From IMG/VR virus record IMGVR_UViG_3300034107_000136, positions 1-64,000 of that record: DNA of 64,000 bases. One strand, written 5' to 3'. This DNA is from a virus. Both the position numbers and the translations under genes were made by a program. Shown in pieces: positions 1 to 4,498 of the stretch. Under the pieces are notes generated by a model. The model did no database searches and had not been told where the DNA came from. It was given only the letters and a program-made list of their open reading frames with translations. Numbering within the stretch: position 1 is the stretch's first letter; every line of letters begins with the position of its first letter.

Positions 1-151
1 GATCAAACGCACTGTTGTCACGCTTGAGCGAATGGCACAAGGTATCAAGCACCATGTTAAACATATCCATTGCTGCCTCGCCGTGATAGATGGCATAGTT
101 CCAGTCAATGGCTAGATCGGCTGCCAGAGTTACATAGTCTTTGCGGCTCAT
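1..151 (-). CDS. Small hypothetical protein, partial (runs off left edge)
   Basis: Begins with ATG at 151 behind a GAAAGG ribosome site and reads MSRKDYVTLAADLAIDWNYA..., open for 50 codons to the window edge. Served by the array promoter at 180-201 with a leader of about 20 nt. The protein looks soluble and helical, with no recognised motif. It is the leftmost visible member of the minus-strand mini-gene array, which therefore probably continues to the left. Confidence 0.7.
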   Translation of the reverse strand, partial: MSRKDYVTLAADLAIDWNYAIYHGEAAMDMFNMVLDTLCHSLKRDNSAFD

Positions 152-179
152 TTTGTGCCTTTCATTAGGTGATGACGTA

Positions 180-201
180 AGTCTAACACGGGGGTGTGAC
201 A
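180..201 (-). promoter_or_regulatory. Array promoter 1
   Basis: -35 TGTCACAC, -10 TAGACT at the conserved distance. CCCGGG lies 4 bases upstream (206-211). Serves the gene starting at 151 through a short leader. Confidence 0.75.
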
Positions 202-223
202 TTGGCCCGGGGCGGGGGGACGC

Positions 224-412
224 CTAAGCGTCCCACCCAAATAGATGACCTTCCATAGCGGCATCCTCAGCAAAGATATCGCCTTGGGGCCAAGGGTCTT
301 CCTGCTCATCAGCATCGGCCTCATCGGACCAAGTGTCCTCAGCGTGATCGCCATAGTCTGCCCACACGTCGGCATCGGCAACGGTTTCGGTATCCCACAG
401 GGTGCTGAACAT
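224..412 (-). CDS. Small acidic hypothetical protein
   Basis: 62 residues from ATG 412, preceded by GAAAGGAACACC. The sequence is strikingly acidic and tryptophan-rich (WADYGDHAEDTWSDEADADE...), with almost no basic residues. Acidic small phage proteins often mimic DNA or bind host proteins, but nothing here proves that. Promoter at 440-461. Confidence 0.7.
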   Translation of the reverse strand: MFSTLWDTETVADADVWADYGDHAEDTWSDEADADEQEDPWPQGDIFAEDAAMEGHLFGWDA

Positions 413-439
413 GGTGTTCCTTTCATCGAAGTTAGCGTA

Positions 440-461
440 AGCGTATCACGAGGGTCTGACA
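440..461 (-). promoter_or_regulatory. Array promoter 2
   Basis: TGTCAGAC / TACGCT, with CCCGGG at 468-473. Drives the acidic protein at 224-412. A 9-bp inverted repeat lies immediately upstream (474-502), which no other copy has. Confidence 0.75.
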
Positions 462-473
462 TTGCGGCCCGGG

Positions 474-502
474 CTGTTCGGTGTTCGGTATTGACCGAAC
501 AG
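474..502. promoter_or_regulatory. Inverted repeat, operator or terminator
   Basis: CTGTTCGGT and ACCGAACAG form a perfect 9-bp palindromic pair around an 11-base centre that itself carries another TTCGGT. It sits between the stop of the gene at 563-751 and array promoter 2. There is no U-run, so a protein-binding operator is as likely as a terminator. Confidence 0.5.
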
Positions 503-562
503 CAGAACGGCAGTAAAATACTGGTCCATACATAAAGCGATAATACAAGAAAACACCCGGGC

Positions 563-751
563 CTAGTGCCTCCCGCAATGGGCATGGCCCTTTCGGCACT
601 CAAAGAAATCAGATGAGTAGTCTTCCTCATCAATGCTCTCAGGCATGGTGGCCTCAGCAGGGTAGAGATAGGAGCAACCCTTCTCAGCATAGTTCCAAGC
701 GGAACCGCAGACGCATCCAAACGATGCCTTGTCTAGGTGATGAGCGAACAT
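563..751 (-). CDS. Small Cys/His protein, ECRKGHA family
   Basis: 62 residues from ATG 751, chosen because GAAAGGG precedes it at correct distance; the longer open frame runs through the promoter. Contains CVCG near residue 14 and ends DFFECRKGHAHCGRH. That C-terminal motif recurs in the genes at 3366-3476 and 3728-3838, so this is a three-member paralogous family. The Cys/His spacing suggests metal binding; function unknown. Confidence 0.75.
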   Translation of the reverse strand: MFAHHLDKASFGCVCGSAWNYAEKGCSYLYPAEATMPESIDEEDYSSDFFECRKGHAHCGRH

Positions 752-779
752 TTTGTACCCTTTCGTTGAACGTAACGTA

Positions 780-801
780 AGCCTATCACAGGGGTCTGAC
801 A
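780..801 (-). promoter_or_regulatory. Array promoter 3
   Basis: TGTCAGAC / TAGGCT, CCCGGG at 806-811. Serves the gene starting at 751, with a leader carrying GAAAGGG. Confidence 0.78.
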
Positions 802-815
802 TTGGCCCGGGTGGG

Positions 816-974
816 CTATGGTAGCCCCACCTCCTTGGCAAAGGCATACGCCTGCTTATAGGTGGCAAACATACGGATTTCACCCGTGTCCACGTTCATC
901 ACATCCCAAGGGGTTTCAAGCACGAAGCAGCCAAAAGAGACAGCAAGGCCATTGACAGGGACACCGTACCACAT
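816..974 (-). CDS. Small hypothetical protein
   Basis: 52 residues, MWYGVPVNGLAVSFGCF... ending in KEVGLP. Start ATG 974 has the strong site GGAGGAATT, unlike the GAAAGG used by most neighbours. A central 'IRMFATYKQAYAFAKE' stretch resembles 'IRMFASREVAQAWMEQ' in the gene at 4748-4897, so the two may be related. No known domain. Confidence 0.75.
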   Translation of the reverse strand: MWYGVPVNGLAVSFGCFVLETPWDVMNVDTGEIRMFATYKQAYAFAKEVGLP

Positions 975-1006
975 AATTCCTCCAAAACTGGGATGCTTAT
1001 GTGGTC

Positions 1007-1028
1007 ATCATAACACGGGGGTCTGACA
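1007..1028 (-). promoter_or_regulatory. Array promoter 4
   Basis: TGTCAGAC / TATGAT, CCCGGG at 1035-1040; serves the gene starting at 974 through a leader with GGAGG. Confidence 0.75.
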
Positions 1029-1048
1029 TTGCGGCCCGGGCGGTACTC

Positions 1049-1195
1049 CTAGCGGAGATACCAAGGGTCGTCTTCAGGGGTAGAGGTCACGCGGGTGAGG
1101 CGATTCTCATCAAGGGTATCAAAGTCAAGGTCGGCCATAGCCTGAACGATGGAGAGGAAGTGCTCGTCGTTTGCGTCTGCAAATGTTGTTGTCAT
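1049..1195 (-). CDS. Small acidic hypothetical protein (leaderless)
   Basis: 48 residues, MTTTFADANDEHFLSIVQAM... ending DDPWYLR. ATG 1195 lies exactly 6 bases after the -10 box TATGAT and has no ribosome site, so translation should begin at the 5' end of the transcript. Acidic, no recognised domain. Confidence 0.75.
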   Translation of the reverse strand: MTTTFADANDEHFLSIVQAMADLDFDTLDENRLTRVTSTPEDDPWYLR

Positions 1196-1201
1196 GGATT
1201 G

Positions 1202-1223
1202 ATCATAGCATTGGGGTCTGACA
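1202..1223 (-). promoter_or_regulatory. Array promoter 5 (leaderless)
   Basis: TGTCAGAC / TATGAT, then CAATCC and ATG 1195. The nearest CCCGGG (1263-1268) is about 40 bases upstream rather than adjacent. Confidence 0.78.
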
Positions 1224-1277
1224 TTGTAAAGTCATAACGTAAGATGGACAGGAGCAAGGGTGCCCGGGGCGTGCTGG

Positions 1278-1460
1278 CTAGTGCCAGCCACAACCGCATA
1301 GGTCATAGTGCTCAGCATAGTGGGCGAGCGAACCCCAGTCAGGGGCAGAGAAGAAATCGGCAGGCGAGGTAGCGCACTGCATGGTAGGCTGGTCCTCGTC
1401 AATGATGGCGAGGTAGCCAAAGTGCTGCACCGTGGCTGCGTGCGCGAGAGTGAAGGTCAT
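1278..1460 (-). CDS. Small hypothetical protein
   Basis: 60 residues, MTFTLAHAATVQHFGYLAII... ending CGCGWH. Start ATG 1460 is preceded by GAAAGGGAACCCCC. The 'DWGSLAHYAEHYDLCGCGWH' tail holds a CGC pair with several histidines that could bind metal. Unknown function. Confidence 0.75.
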   Translation of the reverse strand: MTFTLAHAATVQHFGYLAIIDEDQPTMQCATSPADFFSAPDWGSLAHYAEHYDLCGCGWH

Positions 1461-1487
1461 GGGGGTTCCCTTTCGTTGGTTAGCCAT

Positions 1488-1509
1488 AGCGTACCACGGG
1501 GGTCTGACA
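1488..1509 (-). promoter_or_regulatory. Array promoter 6
   Basis: TGTCAGAC / TACGCT; leader of about 22 nt with GAAAGGG to ATG 1460. CCCGGG is displaced upstream (1549-1554). Confidence 0.75.
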
Positions 1510-1564
1510 TTGAGTGGTCTTAACGTAAGCACGCCTCAGAGCAAGCGCCCCGGGCCTAGCAAGT

Positions 1565-1690
1565 CTAAAGATCAGACTTGTCTAGGATCTCATAGTCCTC
1601 AGGGACAGCCTTGGAGTAGACGAACTCCAGAGCAGCGTCACGGCTGCTGAAGGACTTGACGAAGCGGGTCAAGTGGTAGACGCGGTACAT
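1565..1690 (-). CDS. Small hypothetical protein
   Basis: 41 residues, MYRVYHLTRFVKSFSSRDAA... ending ILDKSDL. ATG 1690 is preceded by GAAAGGAACGCCC. Its plan (beta strand, helix with 'SRDAALEFV', strand) resembles the 'YEILSPR' pair at 1949-2101 and 3019-3165: a mini alpha/beta fold is possible. Function unknown. Confidence 0.75.
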   Translation of the reverse strand: MYRVYHLTRFVKSFSSRDAALEFVYSKAVPEDYEILDKSDL

Positions 1691-1722
1691 GGGCGTTCCT
1701 TTCGTAGGTTTCTTATAGCGTA

Positions 1723-1744
1723 AGCGTACCATAGGGGTCTGACA
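1723..1744 (-). promoter_or_regulatory. Array promoter 7
   Basis: TGTCAGAC / TACGCT, CCCGGG at 1748-1753; leader with GAAAGG to ATG 1690. Confidence 0.78.
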
Positions 1745-1761
1745 TTACCCGGGCCTTTCGG

Positions 1762-1902
1762 CTACTTGAAAATGGTCCCAGCGGTCAGCATCTCATAGCC
1801 GCAGGTTGAGCAGCGCAGCATGTAGCCCGTGATGAAATTCTCAAGGGTGTGGAAGCAAGAGTCGTTGCCAAGGGACAGGGGCGGGAGCGTCAATGTGATC
1901 AT
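1762..1902 (-). CDS. Small CxxC protein (leaderless)
   Basis: 46 residues, MITLTLPPLSLGNDSCFHTL... with CSTC near residue 34. ATG 1902 is 6 bases downstream of TAGGCT with no ribosome site. One CxxC plus an upstream Cys/His pair suggests a small zinc knuckle; not assignable to a family. Confidence 0.75.
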   Translation of the reverse strand: MITLTLPPLSLGNDSCFHTLENFITGYMLRCSTCGYEMLTAGTIFK

Positions 1903-1908
1903 GGCGTA

Positions 1909-1930
1909 AGCCTATCATAAGGGTCTGACA
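1909..1930 (-). promoter_or_regulatory. Array promoter 8 (leaderless)
   Basis: TGTCAGAC / TAGGCT, then TACGCC and ATG 1902. CCCGGG at 1939-1944. Confidence 0.8.
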
Positions 1931-1948
1931 TTGGCTGGCCCGGGCCTC

Positions 1949-2101
1949 CTAGTAGAGGGTTTCAAAGATGCGATAGCCTGAACGATCAGGGAAGGAAATC
2001 TTGTTGGTAGCCAAGGCGTTTTCAGCCTCAGCCCTAGTCTTGAAGGTAGCGTAGTTGGTAGCGTTGGAACGGGGGGACAGGATTTCGTAGATGATGATCA
2101 T
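1949..2101 (-). CDS. YEILSPR-family small protein (leaderless)
   Basis: 50 residues from ATG 2101, 7 bases after the -10 box; a longer in-frame start would lie inside the promoter. Reads MIIIYEILSPRSNATNYATF... and ends GYRIFETLY. The gene at 3019-3165 is a clear paralog (same N-terminus, ATNYATF core, and a C-terminal GYRIF-x2-LY). Likely a small beta-alpha-beta fold; role unknown. Confidence 0.8.
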   Translation of the reverse strand: MIIIYEILSPRSNATNYATFKTRAEAENALATNKISFPDRSGYRIFETLY

Positions 2102-2108
2102 AAGGTAT

Positions 2109-2130
2109 ACCTTAGCATAGGGGTCTGACA
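2109..2130 (-). promoter_or_regulatory. Array promoter 9 (leaderless)
   Basis: TGTCAGAC / TAAGGT, 7 bases to ATG 2101; CCCGGG at 2134-2139. Confidence 0.78.
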
Positions 2131-2143
2131 CTGCCCGGGGCAC

Positions 2144-2206
2144 CTAGAACAGGTGAATGTTACTAAGTGCCACCACAACTATGATCACTAGGATAAGGAT
2201 ACGCAC
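2144..2206 (-). CDS. 20-residue hydrophobic peptide
   Basis: Reads MRILILVIIVVVALSNIHLF from GTG 2206, whose G is shared with the upstream gene's stop (TAGTG). An excellent GAGGAGGT site, inside the end of the upstream gene, precedes it. One transmembrane helix covers nearly the whole peptide. A second unrelated-looking peptide at 4428-4496 also ends in HLF and is also preceded by GGAGGT. Confidence 0.6.
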   Translation of the reverse strand: MRILILVIIVVVALSNIHLF

Positions 2207-2364
2207 TATACCTCCTCAAAATGATAGGTCAGCCAGTCGCGGTCACGGCAGTTCAACTTATTCAGGTGAAGGCCAGCGGCAATCTGAGCACCGCGAAGGG
2301 TGCGGTACTCACCAACGGTGATGACGGGGGCGTGGTGGATGCTGGTGTAAGTAACTTTGATCAT
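2206..2364 (-). CDS. Small hypothetical protein (leaderless)
   Basis: 52 residues, MIKVTYTSIHHAPVITVGEY... ending TYHFEEV. ATG 2364 is 6 bases after TAGTCT. Its last codons encode the GAGGAGGT used by the overlapping 20-aa peptide, so the two are translationally coupled. No domain recognised. Confidence 0.78.
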   Translation of the reverse strand: MIKVTYTSIHHAPVITVGEYRTLRGAQIAAGLHLNKLNCRDRDWLTYHFEEV

Positions 2365-2370
2365 AACGTA

Positions 2371-2392
2371 AGACTAGCATGGGGGTCTGACA
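2371..2392 (-). promoter_or_regulatory. Array promoter 10 (leaderless)
   Basis: TGTCAGAC / TAGTCT, then TACGTT and ATG 2364; CCCGGG at 2397-2402. Confidence 0.8.
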
Positions 2393-2406
2393 TTGACCCG
2401 GGCCTC

Positions 2407-2547
2407 CTACACCTCCATGCATTCGCAGAGGATGCAGATGCCAGTAGCCATCTCCCAGCCCTCTAGGCTATCTTTGCACACCGTGCAGCGTGCGTGGGTG
2501 GTGGGCACAAAATCAGTGTCCATCTCGAAGTCGATGTCAATGCTCAT
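2407..2547 (-). CDS. Small zinc-ribbon-like protein
   Basis: 46 residues from ATG 2547, with GAAAGG 11 bases upstream. Acidic N-terminus (MSIDIDFEMDTDF), then CTVC and CILCEC, the two-knuckle spacing of a small zinc ribbon. Possibly a nucleic-acid or protein-binding accessory; no family match. Confidence 0.78.
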   Translation of the reverse strand: MSIDIDFEMDTDFVPTTHARCTVCKDSLEGWEMATGICILCECMEV

Positions 2548-2580
2548 CGGGGCATCCTTTCGTTGGTGTCTTATAACGTA

Positions 2581-2602
2581 AGACTAGCAGAGGGGTCTGA
2601 CA
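2581..2602 (-). promoter_or_regulatory. Array promoter 11
   Basis: TGTCAGAC / TAGTCT; CCCGGG only 2 bases upstream (2605-2610), the tightest spacing in the array. Leader with GAAAGG. Confidence 0.78.
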
Positions 2603-2617
2603 TTCCCGGGTTGCCTC

Positions 2618-2767
2618 CTACCACATCCACCCCGTGTACTTCTCCCAGTCAGCGAGGGTCATGACCCCCTTGTATTCACCGCAGAGGTAGCAGACCTTGC
2701 CGTCAGGCACCACCTCATCGCAGTAGCAGCAAACGAACTCTGGCATCTCAATCTCGGTGATCATCAT
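2618..2767 (-). CDS. Small zinc-ribbon-like protein (leaderless)
   Basis: 49 residues, MMITEIEMPEFVCCYCDEVV..., with CCYC and CYLC knuckles 13 residues apart, then a Trp-rich tail. ATG 2767 is 6 bases after TACGAT. The first two codons are both ATG, giving the ATGATGATCA start shared with several neighbours. Confidence 0.8.
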   Translation of the reverse strand: MMITEIEMPEFVCCYCDEVVPDGKVCYLCGEYKGVMTLADWEKYTGWMW

Positions 2768-2773
2768 ACGATG

Positions 2774-2795
2774 ATCGTAGCACAGGGGTCTGACA
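2774..2795 (-). promoter_or_regulatory. Array promoter 12 (leaderless)
   Basis: TGTCAGAC / TACGAT, then CATCGT and ATG 2767; CCCGGG at 2799-2804. Confidence 0.8.
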
Positions 2796-2806
2796 TTGCC
2801 CGGGGC

Positions 2807-2974
2807 CTAGCGCACCTCCCAATCAGAGAGGGGGGCGAGGCGCTCATTGGAATTGAGGTAGAGGTCCATCAACTCCAACTCCATAGGGGTGAGGTAGGGC
2901 ACTGAGAATGAGGGGGGTGCATCCCACGCGGCAGGCATAGCAGGGGCAAGGGCTGGGGTTTCGGTGATCATCAT
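2807..2974 (-). CDS. Small proline-rich hypothetical protein (leaderless)
   Basis: 55 residues with an Ala/Pro-rich N-terminal half (MMITETPALAPAMPAAWDAP...) and an acidic helical second half ending DWEVR. ATG 2974 is 6 bases after TACGAT. No family recognised. Confidence 0.76.
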   Translation of the reverse strand: MMITETPALAPAMPAAWDAPPSFSVPYLTPMELELMDLYLNSNERLAPLSDWEVR

Positions 2975-2980
2975 AGATTG

Positions 2981-3002
2981 ATCGTAGCATAGGGGTCTGA
3001 CA
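2981..3002 (-). promoter_or_regulatory. Array promoter 13 (leaderless)
   Basis: TGTCAGAC / TACGAT, then CAATCT and ATG 2974; CCCGGG at 3008-3013. Confidence 0.8.
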
Positions 3003-3018
3003 GCCGACCCGGGCCTTT

Positions 3019-3165
3019 CTAGTAGAGGAATTGGAAGATGCGGTAGCCCTGCATCTCTGGGAAGCGGGTAGGGTCAGCCAGAGCAGCCTTGGCCTCAGCC
3101 AGAGTTCTGAAGGTGGCATAGTTGGTAGCCTTGGGACGGGGGGACAGAATCTCGTAGATGATCAT
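3019..3165 (-). CDS. YEILSPR-family small protein (leaderless)
   Basis: 48 residues, MIIYEILSPRPKATNYATFR... ending GYRIFQFLY; paralog of the gene at 1949-2101, with many identical positions along its length. ATG 3165 is 6 bases after TACGAT. The duplication within the array shows that whole cassettes have been copied. Confidence 0.82.
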   Translation of the reverse strand: MIIYEILSPRPKATNYATFRTLAEAKAALADPTRFPEMQGYRIFQFLY

Positions 3166-3171
3166 AAGATC

Positions 3172-3193
3172 ATCGTAGCAGAGGGGTCTGACA
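3172..3193 (-). promoter_or_regulatory. Array promoter 14 (leaderless)
   Basis: TGTCAGAC / TACGAT, then GATCTT and ATG 3165; CCCGGG at 3197-3202. Confidence 0.8.
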
Positions 3194-3203
3194 TCGCCCG
3201 GGG

Positions 3204-3323
3204 CTACTCAACGCACCCCCCGCAGTAGTCCCAGAAGCATAGGATGCGGTACTGCTCGCAGATGTAGCAGACACCCATGAGGGGCATAGGGCCAATGACT
3301 GGACGTTCTTTGGAGATGATCAT
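3204..3323 (-). CDS. Small Cys-rich protein (leaderless)
   Basis: 39 residues, MIISKERPVIGPMPLMGVCY... with CYIC and, after a Trp, CGGC near the C-terminus, a probable zinc ribbon. ATG 3323 is 6 bases after TACGAT. Confidence 0.76.
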   Translation of the reverse strand: MIISKERPVIGPMPLMGVCYICEQYRILCFWDYCGGCVE

Positions 3324-3329
3324 ACGAGC

Positions 3330-3351
3330 ATCGTAGCATGGGGGTGTGACA
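3330..3351 (-). promoter_or_regulatory. Array promoter 15 (leaderless)
   Basis: TGTCACAC (C for G at base 6) / TACGAT, then GCTCGT and ATG 3323; CCCGGG at 3356-3361. Confidence 0.78.
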
Positions 3352-3365
3352 CTGGCCCGGGCCTC

Positions 3366-3476
3366 CTAGTGCCTCGCGCAGAATGCGTGGCCCTTGCGGC
3401 ACTCAAAAAAGTCAGGCGAGTAGTACTCGTCATCAAGGGTAGTAGGGACATGGGCTACGTTCTCATTGATCATCAT
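3366..3476 (-). CDS. Small ECRKGHA-family protein (leaderless)
   Basis: 36 residues, MMINENVAHVPTTLDDEYYS... ending DFFECRKGHAFCARH. Nearly the same protein as at 3728-3838 and a shorter relative of 563-751. The Cys-x4-His-x2-Cys-x2-His tail is a plausible metal site. ATG 3476 is 6 bases after TAAGAT. Confidence 0.8.
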   Translation of the reverse strand: MMINENVAHVPTTLDDEYYSPDFFECRKGHAFCARH

Positions 3477-3482
3477 AAGAGT

Positions 3483-3504
3483 ATCTTAGCATGGGGGTCT
3501 GACA
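3483..3504 (-). promoter_or_regulatory. Array promoter 16 (leaderless)
   Basis: TGTCAGAC / TAAGAT, then ACTCTT and ATG 3476; CCCGGG at 3508-3513. Confidence 0.8.
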
Positions 3505-3517
3505 TTGCCCGGGGTGC

Positions 3518-3658
3518 TCAGGTACACATGACGCAGTAGTCGTCACGGTAGGAGCCTACTACCTCAAAGTCACATCCGCAACCTGTGGAGCAATCCGCTG
3601 CGTAGGTGTAGACGGTGTTGAAGGAATGGTCCCAGATGCCGATCTCGGTGATTGTCAT
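3518..3658 (-). CDS. Small Cys-rich protein (leaderless)
   Basis: 46 residues, MTITEIGIWDHSFNTVYTYA... with five cysteines clustered as C-x4-CGC and CVMC at the very end. ATG 3658 was chosen because it is 6 bases after TACGCT; the open frame continues upstream through the promoter. Probable metal-binding mini-protein. Confidence 0.76.
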   Translation of the reverse strand: MTITEIGIWDHSFNTVYTYAADCSTGCGCDFEVVGSYRDDYCVMCT

Positions 3659-3664
3659 AGCGTA

Positions 3665-3686
3665 AGCGTAGCAGGGGGGTCTGACA
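3665..3686 (-). promoter_or_regulatory. Array promoter 17 (leaderless)
   Basis: TGTCAGAC / TACGCT, then a second TACGCT and ATG 3658; CCCGGG at 3692-3697. Confidence 0.8.
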
Positions 3687-3702
3687 ATCGACCCGGGCGC
3701 CC

Positions 3703-3729
3703 AAAAGGTGTTGGTACGCAACAACTTTT
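3703..3729 (-). terminator. Hairpin terminator
   Basis: AAAAGGTGTTG and CAACAACTTTT pair with one mismatch around a 5-base loop. It overlaps the stop codon of the gene at 3728-3838 and presents a U-run when read on the minus strand. A near copy is at 4074-4100. Confidence 0.65.
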
Positions 3730-3838
3730 AGTGCCTAGCGCAAAAGGCATGACCTTTGCGGCACTCGAAGAAATCAGGAGAGTAGTACTCGTCCTCATCA
3801 AGGGTAGTAGGGGCAACGACTGCGTTTTCTTTGATCAT
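3728..3838 (-). CDS. Small ECRKGHA-family protein (leaderless)
   Basis: 36 residues, MIKENAVVAPTTLDEDEYYS... with the same DFFECRKGHAFCARH tail as 3366-3476; the two differ mainly in the first ten residues. ATG 3838 is 6 bases after TAGAAT. Ends within a terminator hairpin. Confidence 0.8.
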   Translation of the reverse strand: MIKENAVVAPTTLDEDEYYSPDFFECRKGHAFCARH

Positions 3839-3844
3839 GGATTC

Positions 3845-3866
3845 ATTCTAGCAGGGGGGTCTGACA
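3845..3866 (-). promoter_or_regulatory. Array promoter 18 (leaderless)
   Basis: TGTCAGAC / TAGAAT, then GAATCC and ATG 3838. No adjacent CCCGGG; the nearest is at 3915-3920. Two TAACGGTTG repeats lie between. Confidence 0.78.
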
Positions 3867-3949
3867 TTTGGGGGGGCATACAGACCTTCTTATGTAACGG
3901 TTGGGTAACGGTTGCCCGGGGCCTGAGGGTGGTCGCCCACCCCTAGGGG

Positions 3950-4030
3950 TTACTCGCTCCACATGCACGCGAGGGCAAAGACGCCGAGGGTGAAGGAAGC
4001 GAGGGCAAGTACCGCAACTGTGATCATCAT
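3950..4030 (-). CDS. 26-residue hydrophobic peptide (leaderless)
   Basis: Starts MMITVAVLALASFTLGVFAL and ends CMWSE; a single transmembrane helix with almost no soluble part. ATG 4030 is 6 bases after TACGAT. It shares the ATGATGATCA start signature with neighbours, which supports it as a real gene despite its size. Confidence 0.65.
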   Translation of the reverse strand: MMITVAVLALASFTLGVFALACMWSE

Positions 4031-4036
4031 AGATTG

Positions 4037-4058
4037 ATCGTAGCAGAGGGGGCTGACA
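4037..4058 (-). promoter_or_regulatory. Array promoter 19 (leaderless)
   Basis: TGTCAGCC / TACGAT, then CAATCT and ATG 4030; CCCGGG at 4064-4069. Confidence 0.78.
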
Positions 4059-4073
4059 GTCGGCCCGGGGCCG

Positions 4074-4100
4074 AAAAGTTGTTGGTATGCAACAACTTTT
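4074..4100 (-). terminator. Perfect hairpin terminator
   Basis: AAAAGTTGTTG and CAACAACTTTT form a perfect 11-bp stem around GTATG, with A and U runs on both sides so it could act in either direction. It ends the predicted structured RNA at 4074-4312. Confidence 0.75.
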
Positions 4101-4312
4101 TGTGTGGCCTGATCTCTAATCAGGTCTAGGTTTATTTGCTCTTGCGAGGCTCACCCTAGAGGTGGTCGATAAGTAGATAGAGAACAGTAACTGGCTGCCA
4201 GAGTTGGTCCTCATCATGAGCCTGACTTTTTGGGAATTGCAAAGGGTGGGGCTGGGGTTGCCAGACGTGTCCTTTGCTCCTGTGGTTCGGTTACTGCTCT
4301 CTATTTACTTAT
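4074..4312 (-). ncRNA. Predicted structured non-coding RNA
   Basis: Array promoter 20 has no start codon after it. Its expected transcription start (about 4312) coincides with the beginning of a 21-base arm (4290-4310) that pairs with 4171-4191, with 19 Watson-Crick pairs, one G-U pair and one mismatch. The enclosed 98 nt contain smaller palindromes (CTGG/CCAG twice, CTCAT/ATGAG). After the closing stem come a 6-bp hairpin (4108-4124) and the perfect terminator at 4074-4100. No convincing reading frame is present. Layout (long closing stem, branched centre, own promoter and terminator) is that of an independent small RNA; no known family recognised. Confidence 0.7.
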
Positions 4313-4318
4313 AGAACT

Positions 4319-4340
4319 ATTATGACATAGGCGTCTGACA
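4319..4340 (-). promoter_or_regulatory. Array promoter 20 (drives structured RNA)
   Basis: TGTCAGAC / CATAAT: the only copy lacking T at -10 position 1 and with CGCC in place of CCCC. Six bases downstream lies the start of the long stem of the predicted RNA rather than an ATG. Confidence 0.65.
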
Positions 4341-4427
4341 GATGCAAGTTTTGGAGGGTTTTTCGGGATGATTAGAATCACATCGTAGGTACTTGACAAA
4401 TGGCTGCTGGAGGCCCGGGGCACCTCC

Positions 4428-4496
4428 CTAGAAGAGATGAACTTGCGTGGCAATAAGAAAAACCGTTGCTACGCAAAGGGTTATCGCTGCCCACAT
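4428..4496 (-). CDS. 22-residue hydrophobic peptide
   Basis: Starts MWAAITLCVATVFLIATQ and ends in HLF. ATG 4496 follows GGAGGTTGAGC, which overlaps the end of the membrane-protein gene at 4499-4693, so it is probably co-translated with it. Single transmembrane helix. Compare the 20-aa peptide at 2144-2206, same ending and same genetic position. Confidence 0.55.
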   Translation of the reverse strand: MWAAITLCVATVFLIATQVHLF

Positions 4497-4498
4497 GC

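Noticed and set aside
148-720. 190-codon frame on the minus strand
   Set aside because: It runs through two promoters and the antisense or out-of-frame portions of better-supported small genes, and has no ribosome site.
1001-3946. Plus-strand frames across the array (for example 1001-1237, 2221-2466, 3626-3946)
   Set aside because: All pass through the minus-strand promoter repeat and lack ribosome sites; their shared GSDI peptide is only the translated repeat.
4101-4330. tRNA or tmRNA in the gene-free stretch
   Set aside because: No cloverleaf, no T-arm consensus and no CCA-type end; the long 21-bp stem does not fit a tRNA.
4384-4405. A 24th, degenerate copy of the array promoter
   Set aside because: TTGTCAAG is present on the minus strand but no TAnnnT at the required distance and no gene follows.
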